From NCBI RefSeq assembly GCF_003987215.1, contig NZ_PIPW01000005.1, positions 1 to 51,110 of the forward strand: DNA of 51,110 nucleotides, in the 5' to 3' direction. Position numbers and translations under genes: made by a program. Shown in pieces: positions 45,282 through 51,110 of this stretch. The DNA comes from Pseudidiomarina halophila (GTDB lineage: Bacteria; Pseudomonadota; Gammaproteobacteria; Enterobacterales; Alteromonadaceae). The notes under the pieces are model-generated. The model was not told where the DNA came from and ran no database searches. It saw only the letters and a list, made by a program, of their open reading frames with translations. Every line of letters begins with the position of its first letter. Within the stretch, counting starts at the first letter, position 1.

Positions 45282-46610
45282 ATGGCTAAACCAGGATTGG
45301 AATCTAACAGAGCTCAAGGCGGCACCTCGGAACTTAAACGACGTTTGCTGTTTGTACTCGGCGCGTTAATCGTGTTCCGTGCGGGCTCCTTTGTGCCTAT
45401 TCCTGGTATTGATGCCGCTGTATTGGCTCAGTTATTCGACCAGCAAAGAGACACCATCGTTGCCATGTTTAACATGTTCAGCGGTGGTGCACTTGAGCGC
45501 GCATCGGTATTCGCTTTGGGTATCATGCCGTATATCACTGCCTCGATTATTATGCAGTTAGCCTCCGTGGTTCACCCACGTTTGGCTGAGCTTAAGAAAG
45601 AGGGTGAGGCAGGTCGACGTAAGATTAGTCAATACACGCGTTGGGGTACGTTAGTACTCGCAACGTTCCAATCGGTTGGTATAGCTACTGGCTTGCCAAG
45701 TCTGATGCCTGGGTTGGTTATAGACCCAAGTTTCGGATTCTACTTTACAGCGGTTGTAAGCTTGGTTACCGGAACAATGTTCCTGATGTGGCTGGGTGAG
45801 CAAATCACTGAACGTGGGATTGGTAACGGTATCTCTATTCTTATCTTCACCGGTATTGTAGCGGGCCTTCCGTCGGCCATTGGTCAGACGGCAGAGCAAG
45901 CACGTCAGGGTGATTTACATTTATTGTTGTTATTGTTGATTGGTGTCATCGTATTCGCAGTGACGTATTTTGTAGTATTTGTCGAGCGCGGCCAACGCCG
46001 CATTGTGGTAAACTACGCAAAACGTCAGCAAGGCCGTAAGGTTTTTGCAGCGCAGAGTACGCACTTGCCATTGAAAGTTAATATGGCGGGTGTTATTCCA
46101 CCGATTTTTGCATCGAGTATTATTTTGTTTCCAAGCACCATCGCAACCTGGTTCGGCCAGGGCGAAGGCGCGGTAGCAAACTTCTTACAAGAGGTTTCGT
46201 TGACATTGTCACCGGGACAACCCTTGTACGTAATGCTTTATGCAGCGGCAATTATCTTCTTCTGTTTCTTCTATACTGCGTTGGTATTTAACCCACGTGA
46301 GACAGCTGATAACTTGAAGAAGTCGGGAGCGTTTATCCCTGGTATTCGTCCAGGTGAACAAACCTCACGATACATCGATAAAGTAATGACTCGTTTGACG
46401 CTTGCAGGCGCGATGTACATTACCTTTGTCTGTTTGGTTCCTGAGTTCATGATGATTGCGTGGAACGTTCAGTTCTACTTTGGCGGTACATCGTTATTGA
46501 TTATCGTTGTAGTTATCATGGACTTTATGGCGCAGGTCCAAACTCATCTGATGTCTCATCAGTATGATTCGGTCCTGAAAAAAGCTAACCTTAAGGGCTT
46601 CGGCCGTTAA
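45282..46610 (+). CDS. secY: Protein translocase subunit SecY
   Basis: A 442-residue, ten-helix channel of the Sec translocon (443 in E. coli). The plug and first helices ([23 protein letters not shown]), [14 protein letters not shown], the ribosome/SecA-binding loop [18 protein letters not shown] and the C-terminal [18 protein letters not shown] are all present. Embedded between rplO and rpmJ as in E. coli. No truncation. Confidence 0.99.
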   Translation: MAKPGLESNRAQGGTSELKRRLLFVLGALIVFRAGSFVPIPGIDAAVLAQLFDQQRDTIVAMFNMFSGGALERASVFALGIMPYITASIIMQLASVVHPRLAELKKEGEAGRRKISQYTRWGTLVLATFQSVGIATGLPSLMPGLVIDPSFGFYFTAVVSLVTGTMFLMWLGEQITERGIGNGISILIFTGIVAGLPSAIGQTAEQARQGDLHLLLLLLIGVIVFAVTYFVVFVERGQRRIVVNYAKRQQGRKVFAAQSTHLPLKVNMAGVIPPIFASSIILFPSTIATWFGQGEGAVANFLQEVSLTLSPGQPLYVMLYAAAIIFFCFFYTALVFNPRETADNLKKSGAFIPGIRPGEQTSRYIDKVMTRLTLAGAMYITFVCLVPEFMMIAWNVQFYFGGTSLLIIVVVIMDFMAQVQTHLMSHQYDSVLKKANLKGFGR

Positions 46611-46635
46611 GGTTGGATAATTACGGAGTGTAGCA

Positions 46636-46749
46636 ATGAAAGTTCGTGCTTCCGTGAAGAAAATCTGCCGTAACTGCAAAGTTATTAAGCGCAACGGTGT
46701 TGTGCGTGTAATTTGCAGTGACCCTAAGCACAAGCAACGGCAAGGTTAA
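46636..46749 (+). CDS. rpmJ: Ribosomal protein L36
   Basis: A 37-residue protein, [21 protein letters not shown] at the start and PKHKQRQG at the end. Zinc ligands Cys11, Cys14, Cys27 and His32 are intact, so this is the zinc-binding (C+) type. It is one residue shorter than E. coli L36, lacking one position after VICS. GGAG lies upstream, and the gene follows secY by 25 bases, the normal last gene of the spc operon. Confidence 0.97.
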   Translation: MKVRASVKKICRNCKVIKRNGVVRVICSDPKHKQRQG

Positions 46750-46763
46750 TTCGATGAAGAAGT

Positions 46764-46795
46764 CCGCGGCCTTGGATAATTATTCCAGGCTGCGG
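46764..46795 (+). terminator. Hairpin between spc and alpha operons
   Basis: CCGCGGCCT at 46764-46772 pairs with AGGCTGCGG at 46787-46795 (one G-U pair), extended by GGA/TCC after a one-base bulge, with a TAATTAT loop. The following T run is short (CTTTG), so termination may be partial. Rpo alpha genes downstream may be read from both upstream transcription and their own promoter. The region 46796-46870 may carry the alpha promoter and the S4-binding leader, but I could not define either. Confidence 0.6.
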
Positions 46796-46882
46796 CTTTG
46801 ATATGTTTGCAATCTGGCGACCGGTTGAGTTATCCTAACGGGCTTTTCAACTGGTCACCCATAAACTAAAGGAGACGTGTTA

Positions 46883-47239
46883 GTGGCCCGTATCGCTGGC
46901 ATTAACGTTCCTGACAATAAGCATGCAGTCATTGCCCTGACTGCGATTTATGGTATTGGTCGTACCCGCTCACAGCATATTCTTGCTGCGGTCGGGATCG
47001 AAGAAGATACTACGATCGGCTCTTTGTCAGAAGAAAAACTGGATCTACTTCGCGAAGCAGTAGGTAAGTTCGCTGTTGAAGGCGACCTCCGTCGTGAAGT
47101 ATCGATGAATATTAAACGCTTGATGGATCTCGGATGTTTCCGTGGCCTTCGTCATCGTCGTGGCTTGCCTCTACGTGGACAGCGCACTAAAACCAATGCG
47201 CGCACCCGTAAAGGTCCGCGTAAACCAATTAAGAAGTAG
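46883..47239 (+). CDS. rpsM: Ribosomal protein S13
   Basis: A 118-residue small-subunit head protein (118 in E. coli). [25 protein letters not shown] at the start and [31 protein letters not shown] at the end are diagnostic. Two GTG codons are possible; the one at 46883 has GGAG at 8 bases and reproduces the E. coli N-terminus, while 46877 is only 2 bases from GGAG. First gene of the alpha operon. Confidence 0.98.
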   Translation: MARIAGINVPDNKHAVIALTAIYGIGRTRSQHILAAVGIEEDTTIGSLSEEKLDLLREAVGKFAVEGDLRREVSMNIKRLMDLGCFRGLRHRRGLPLRGQRTKTNARTRKGPRKPIKK

Positions 47240-47250
47240 GGAGTTGAGAA

Positions 47251-47640
47251 ATGGCTAAACAACCAACTCGTACTCGTAAGCGCGTTAAAAAACAAGTCGC
47301 AGATGGTATGGCTCACATCCATGCATCTTTCAATAACACCATTGTGACCATTACTGACCGTCAAGGTAATGCGTTGTCATGGGCAACTGCAGGTGGTTCG
47401 GGTTTCCGTGGTTCACGTAAATCTACTCCGTTTGCTGCACAGGTTGCTGCTGAACGCGCAGGAGAAATGGCAAAGGAATACGGGTTGAAAAACCTGGAAG
47501 TGTTCGTCAAGGGCCCAGGCCCGGGTCGCGAATCATCAATTCGCGCGTTGAACGCTGTAGGCTATCGCATCACGAACATTACTGATGTGACACCTATTCC
47601 TCACAACGGTTGTCGTCCGCCTAAGAAACGTCGCGTTTAA
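47251..47640 (+). CDS. rpsK: Ribosomal protein S11
   Basis: A 129-residue platform protein (129 in E. coli). [43 protein letters not shown] and the C-terminal [18 protein letters not shown] are diagnostic; the latter is almost invariant. GGGAG precedes the ATG. Confidence 0.99.
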   Translation: MAKQPTRTRKRVKKQVADGMAHIHASFNNTIVTITDRQGNALSWATAGGSGFRGSRKSTPFAAQVAAERAGEMAKEYGLKNLEVFVKGPGPGRESSIRALNAVGYRITNITDVTPIPHNGCRPPKKRRV

Positions 47641-47670
47641 TAGGCGCCAAACGATAGTTGGAGAAAGATC

Positions 47671-48291
47671 ATGGCTAGATATTTGGGTCCAAAACTCAAA
47701 CTGAGTCGTCGCGAAGGAACAGATTTGTTCCTCAAAAGCGGCGTACGCGCGATCGAAACGAAATGTAAACTCGAGAGCGCTCCGGGTCAGCACGGTGCAC
47801 GTCGTGGCCGCTTGTCTGATTACGGTTTACAGTTACGTGAAAAGCAAAAAGTACGTCGTATGTACGGTGTATTAGAAAAGCAATTCCGTAACTATTACAA
47901 AGAAGCTGCCCGTATTAAGGGCAACACTGGTGAGAACCTGCTGCAATTGCTTGAGCAACGTTTAGATAACGTCGTTTACCGCATGGGATTTGCGTCAACA
48001 CGTGCTGAAGCCCGTCAGTTGGTCAGTCACAAAGCAGTGGTAGTGAATGGCCAGGTAGTCAACATTCCGTCGTTCAAAGTTCGTCCGGAAGATGTTGTGT
48101 CCGTTCGCGAAAAAGCGAAAAAGCAGGCACGCATCGCAGCTGCACTCGATCTCGCAGACCAGCGTGAGAAACCAGTGTGGTTAGAAGTAGACGGGAGCAA
48201 ACTGGAAGGTCAATTTAAGCGTCTTCCAGAGCGTTCAGATTTGTCTGCTGAAATTAACGAACAGTTGATCGTAGAGCTTTACTCTAAGTAA
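47671..48291 (+). CDS. rpsD: Ribosomal protein S4
   Basis: A 206-residue primary 16S-binding protein (206 in E. coli). The N-terminal [23 protein letters not shown] and the S4 domain [32 protein letters not shown] are present. The N-terminal cysteine ligands of some bacteria are not. In E. coli S4 is the translational repressor of the alpha operon. GGAG lies upstream. Confidence 0.99.
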   Translation: MARYLGPKLKLSRREGTDLFLKSGVRAIETKCKLESAPGQHGARRGRLSDYGLQLREKQKVRRMYGVLEKQFRNYYKEAARIKGNTGENLLQLLEQRLDNVVYRMGFASTRAEARQLVSHKAVVVNGQVVNIPSFKVRPEDVVSVREKAKKQARIAAALDLADQREKPVWLEVDGSKLEGQFKRLPERSDLSAEINEQLIVELYSK

Positions 48292-48316
48292 AGCTTAAGC
48301 ATAAAGAGAGGACACA

Positions 48317-49306
48317 ATGCAGGGTTCTGTTACCGAATTCCTTAAACCAAGGCTAGTCGACATTGAACAAATCAGCCCGACTCACGCAAAAGTGACGTTG
48401 GAGCCTCTTGAGCGTGGCTTTGGTCACACGCTGGGCAACGCGTTGCGCCGTATTTTGCTTTCGTCTATGCCTGGTATGGCAGTGACCGAAGTCAAAATCG
48501 AAGGTGTACAACACGAGTACAGCAGCAAAGAGGGTGTTCAGGAAGATGTCATCGAAATTCTGCTGAACCTCAAAGGTCTGGCGGTTACCATGGAAGGTAA
48601 AGATGAAGCGATTCTGACCTTGAAAAAATCTGGAGCGGGCCCTGTCAAGGCTGGCGATATTACCCATGATGGTGATGTCGAAATTATTAACCCTGACCAC
48701 CTCATCTGTACTTTAACAGGTGATACTGAGATTGAGATGTCAATCAAAGTTGAACGTGGTCGTGGTTATGTCCCAGCTTCGGCACGTCAGTCTGCTGACG
48801 ATGAAGAGCGTCCGATCGGTCTTCTACTTGTCGACGCTTCTTTCAGTCCGGTTGAACGCATTGCGTACAACGTTGATTCAGCGCGTGTTGAACAACGTAC
48901 CGACCTGGACAAACTGGTTATCGATATGGAAACGAATGGCACTCTGGATCCAGAGGAAGCGATTCGCCGGGCAGCAACAATTTTGGCTGAACAGCTAGAA
49001 GCCTTTGTTGAATTGCGCGACATGAGCGAACCAGAAGAGAAAGAAGAAAAACCGGAGTTTGATCCGATTTTATTACGTCCGGTAGACGATTTGGAATTAA
49101 CTGTGCGTTCTGCGAACTGTTTGAAAGCAGAAGCTATTCAGTACATTGGTGACTTAGTACAGCGCACTGAGGTCGAGTTATTGAAGACTCCTAACCTTGG
49201 TAAGAAATCGCTGACCGAGATCAAAGACGTACTTGCTTCACGTGGACTGTCTCTAGGCATGCGCCTGGAGAACTGGCCGCCAGCAAGTCTTGTTGATCGC
49301 GACTAA
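48317..49306 (+). CDS. rpoA: RNA polymerase alpha subunit
   Basis: A 329-residue subunit identical in length to E. coli RpoA. The N-terminal dimerisation domain contains [26 protein letters not shown]; a linker rich in acidic residues ([11 protein letters not shown], about 236-246) leads to the C-terminal domain with the DNA/UP-element-binding region [18 protein letters not shown] and [29 protein letters not shown]. Stands between rpsD and rplQ as usual. GAGAGG lies upstream. Confidence 0.99.
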   Translation: MQGSVTEFLKPRLVDIEQISPTHAKVTLEPLERGFGHTLGNALRRILLSSMPGMAVTEVKIEGVQHEYSSKEGVQEDVIEILLNLKGLAVTMEGKDEAILTLKKSGAGPVKAGDITHDGDVEIINPDHLICTLTGDTEIEMSIKVERGRGYVPASARQSADDEERPIGLLLVDASFSPVERIAYNVDSARVEQRTDLDKLVIDMETNGTLDPEEAIRRAATILAEQLEAFVELRDMSEPEEKEEKPEFDPILLRPVDDLELTVRSANCLKAEAIQYIGDLVQRTEVELLKTPNLGKKSLTEIKDVLASRGLSLGMRLENWPPASLVDRD

Positions 49307-49344
49307 GGCATCTTTTACAGAGATTTACTGAGAAGGGTATAGGT

Positions 49345-49746
49345 ATGCGCCATCGTAAGAGTGGTCGTCAACTCAACCGCAACAGCAGCCATCGCAAAGC
49401 GATGTTCAGCAATATGGCAAGCTCACTTGTGCGTCATGAAGTGATCAAAACGACACTTCCTAAAGCAAAAGAACTTCGTCGTGTTGTTGAGCCGCTAATT
49501 ACTTTAGCGAAACAAGATAGCGTTGCGAATCGCCGTTTGGCATTTGCTCGCACTCGCGATAAGGATGTGGTTGGTAAATTGTTCAATGAACTAGGCCCGC
49601 GTTATCAAGAACGCGCTGGTGGCTACACTCGCATTATGAAGTGTGGCTTCCGCGCCGGTGATAATGCACCAATGGCTTATGTTGAGCTAGTTGACCGTCC
49701 AGAAGTTGAAGCTACTGAAGCGGAAGAAGTTGCAACAGTAGAGTAA
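49345..49746 (+). CDS. rplQ: Ribosomal protein L17
   Basis: A 133-residue protein near the peptide exit tunnel. [32 protein letters not shown] at the start and [27 protein letters not shown] are diagnostic. An acidic C-terminal tail ([14 protein letters not shown]) is slightly longer than in E. coli (127). Last gene of the alpha operon, followed by a strong terminator. Confidence 0.99.
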   Translation: MRHRKSGRQLNRNSSHRKAMFSNMASSLVRHEVIKTTLPKAKELRRVVEPLITLAKQDSVANRRLAFARTRDKDVVGKLFNELGPRYQERAGGYTRIMKCGFRAGDNAPMAYVELVDRPEVEATEAEEVATVE

Positions 49747-49769
49747 GTTCTCGTTCAGAGATCAAAAAA

Positions 49770-49795
49770 GCCGCTCAATTGAGCGGCTTTTTTTT
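49770..49795 (+). terminator. Intrinsic terminator of the alpha operon
   Basis: GCCGCTC (49770-49776), AATT loop and GAGCGGC (49781-49787) form a perfect stem preceded by six A and followed by eight T. Because it is flanked by A and T runs it could act on both strands; it ends the alpha operon and lies 42 bases from the stop of the convergent gene. Confidence 0.96.
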
Positions 49796-49836
49796 GTCTT
49801 CGTATTGACTGATACCTAATTAAAACTCATGCCATT

Positions 49837-50643
49837 TTATTTATCAGGTGCGTTTATAGCTGCAGCAAGTTCATCATTTTCGATGCCGTGAGTTGCGGCC
49901 AGAGTTTGCAATTCTTCGTAATTCATTCCAGCCCGATACGCGCCTTTTATCACCGACATAGCTTCACGTTTGGTTGTCACCACTGTCGCATCGCTGTCGG
50001 AACTACGCATAAGTGAAATCAGATCGTCAAGAGAGGTTACTAGGTAGTCCCCTAAAGCCGGCAACATGCTCAGCGTGGCGTGGACTATCCCTTCGACCTG
50101 CTCTGGTTGCGAGGTGCTGGCAGATTGCATAATGCTAGCGGCCATTTCAGGTTCCACGCGAACGGCAACGCGAACGAGTTCTTCTACGTTGGTAGGGTCG
50201 ATACGCGAGGCTTCAGCAACAATCTCATCTGCGTATGCAGGTTCCGCTTCTACTGCAATACGCACAAGCTCGGTTGGTGGCGCAACGTTAAGATGCATAG
50301 CGACCGCCATTATGTCTTGGGTAAATCCAGGTTCAGCGTCAATTGCGGCTTTAATAATGTGTTCGTAGTTCTTCGGGTATCGTTCGAAAGCGGCATGCAG
50401 AATAGGTTCGACATGCTGCGGATAATTACTCATCAGTACCCGGACGGTTCGAGTGACCGAGAAATTGCGCTTTGTGTAGTAGCGAAACATGCGTAAATAG
50501 GTATTAACTAATCGCTCATTCTCTTCGGTCATAGCATAGCCAACTCGTTCAGTTGGAGATATGCCACTGTCAAAGCTCATCGCCGAAGCACTGAATGGGA
50601 GTATAAAGCTGGTCGCGAAAATAAGCGCTGTTGTCGTTCTCAT
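49837..50643 (-). CDS. Secreted protein with five 30-residue helical repeats, function unknown
   Basis: A 268-residue protein with a Sec signal peptide (about 1-21, ending FSASA). Residues 66-215 form five consecutive units of exactly 30 residues, each with a proline at position 10: TVRVLMSNYP..., IIKAAIDAEP..., LVRIAVEAEP..., LVRVAVRVEP... and IVHATLSMLP.... Each unit looks like a pair of short amphipathic helices, so an alpha-solenoid is likely. I know no family with this repeat and name no function. It is a single gene between rplQ and the second rrn operon on the opposite strand, with a weak ribosome-binding site (AGGTGCG). Confidence 0.85.
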   Translation of the reverse strand: MRTTTALIFATSFILPFSASAMSFDSGISPTERVGYAMTEENERLVNTYLRMFRYYTKRNFSVTRTVRVLMSNYPQHVEPILHAAFERYPKNYEHIIKAAIDAEPGFTQDIMAVAMHLNVAPPTELVRIAVEAEPAYADEIVAEASRIDPTNVEELVRVAVRVEPEMAASIMQSASTSQPEQVEGIVHATLSMLPALGDYLVTSLDDLISLMRSSDSDATVVTTKREAMSVIKGAYRAGMNYEELQTLAATHGIENDELAAAINAPDK

Positions 50644-50819
50644 CTGTTGCGCACCTTTTTAGTTATTCATTGTCTTCTAGTTGTTCAGTCGTTCTGTTGT
50701 TCGCTGGTCTACTTGCAAATCTTTTACGAACATTAACAACCTTTATAGACAATAGATAGTTAAAGAACGTTCAATTTGGTCAAAAAAAAAGCAGTCAGCC
50801 AATAAATTAAAAAAAGATC

Positions 50820-50847
50820 TTGCACGGGCGGCGACGATCCTTATAAT
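50820..50847 (+). promoter_or_regulatory. rrn promoter P1
   Basis: TTGCAC (50820-50825), 16-base spacer and TATAAT (50842-50847), followed by a GC-rich discriminator (TCGCCGCCG), the mark of stringent control. An A-rich stretch upstream (50781-50817) would serve as an UP element bound by RNA polymerase alpha. Transcription should start near 50854. Confidence 0.88.
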
Positions 50848-50916
50848 TCGCCGCCGTTGTCACTGACGCAGAAGCCGAAGAGACAGTAGCCAGCAGCGCG
50901 AAGCGCTTGCAAAAAA

Positions 50917-50934
50917 AAGATCCGAAAGGATCTT
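50917..50934. repeat. Perfect hairpin between rrn P1 and P2
   Basis: AAGATCC (50917-50923), GAAA and GGATCTT (50928-50934) form a 7-bp stem with a GNRA tetraloop on the plus strand. Read on the minus strand, the same stem is followed by a T run, the shape of an intrinsic terminator against leftward transcription. Its right arm overlaps the P2 -35 hexamer by two bases. Confidence 0.75.
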
Positions 50935-50960
50935 GACGCTGGCAAGGGAAAGCGTAAAAT
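50933..50960 (+). promoter_or_regulatory. rrn promoter P2
   Basis: TTGACG (50933-50938), 16-base spacer and TAAAAT (50955-50960). It lies 113 bases after P1, the usual tandem rrn promoter spacing. The start is expected near 50967, 21 bases before boxA. Confidence 0.88.
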
Positions 50961-50966
50961 ACGCAT

Positions 50967-51110
50967 CCCGCTTCAGAAGAAGCGAACGCTCTTTAACAAT
51001 ATACCAAGCCAAGCAAACTGTGTGGGCACTTACCGGATTCAGGCAGAGAAAAAGCATCTTCGGATGCGAGTATTCTTTCGTATAACGAAGAGAATACACC
51101 TGACTGATTG
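50967..51110 (+). other. rRNA operon leader, boxA antitermination site, window edge
   Basis: GCTCTTTAACAA (50988-50999) matches the E. coli rrn leader boxA, and CTGTGTGGGCACT (51019-51031) matches the conserved block that follows it there. Two hairpins follow: GCATC-TTCG-GATGC (51054-51067) and a long stem GTATTCT...AGAATAC (51070-51097). The 16S gene is not reached; this operon runs in the same direction as the one ending at base 60. Confidence 0.88.

Overview
The window looks like a chromosomal segment of a marine gammaproteobacterium, most probably Alteromonadales and perhaps the Idiomarina/Pseudidiomarina group. That placement is inferred from protein similarity to Escherichia coli orthologues, gene order and moderate GC, not from a database search. 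It lies exactly between two rRNA operons on the same strand. Bases 1-60 are the 3' end of a 5S rRNA followed by an intrinsic terminator. The last ~300 bases hold tandem P1 and P2 rrn promoters and the boxA leader of the next operon, whose 16S gene begins beyond the window.

Left part (358-25908), housekeeping genes: the tamA-tamB outer-membrane assembly pair; tRNA-Trp; holD-rimI; a small persulfide-sensor-type ArsR repressor with a DUF2892 membrane protein; the nucleoside salvage operon cdd-deoC-deoA-deoB-deoD; a secreted subtilase; prfC and a TatD-family nuclease; ytjB divergent from serB-radA followed by a FecCD/BtuCD-type ABC importer; an S41 lipoprotein protease; nagZ; and the queuosine genes queC and queE, divergently arranged. 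The order holD-rimI ... deoCABD ... prfC ... yjjV-ytjB-serB-radA resembles the corresponding E. coli region with rearrangements.

Middle (26004-35019): a compact, tightly overlapping Tad (Flp) pilus operon of 13 genes. It has a Flp pilin, two further proteins with the same Gly/Gln+1/Glu+5 processing motif, a TadG-like protein, CpaB, the CpaC secretin, the TadA ATPase, TadB and TadC, a DUF192 protein, a TPR lipoprotein and a terminal pseudopilin-like protein without Glu+5. Neither a TadZ/CpaE-like ATPase nor a TadV/CpaA-like prepilin peptidase is present. It converges on a six-gene Mrp/Mnh cation/proton antiporter operon (35016-40786, minus strand) in which subunits A and B are fused.

Right part (41229-49746): the complete spc and alpha ribosomal operons, rplN through rplQ, including rpmJ and secY. 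The S10 operon that normally lies directly upstream is absent; the junction falls exactly between rpsQ and rplN and the upstream neighbour is the antiporter operon. The spc promoter candidate shares its -10/discriminator block with the rrn P1 promoter at the window end. A secreted protein made of five 30-residue helical repeats lies between rplQ and the second rrn operon.

No insertion sequence with a transposase, no prophage and no CRISPR array was seen. The most interesting points are the pared-down Tad locus, the split of the ribosomal supercluster, the palindromic operator next to the BigR-like repressor, the helical-repeat protein, and a probable non-ATG (ATT) start for queE.
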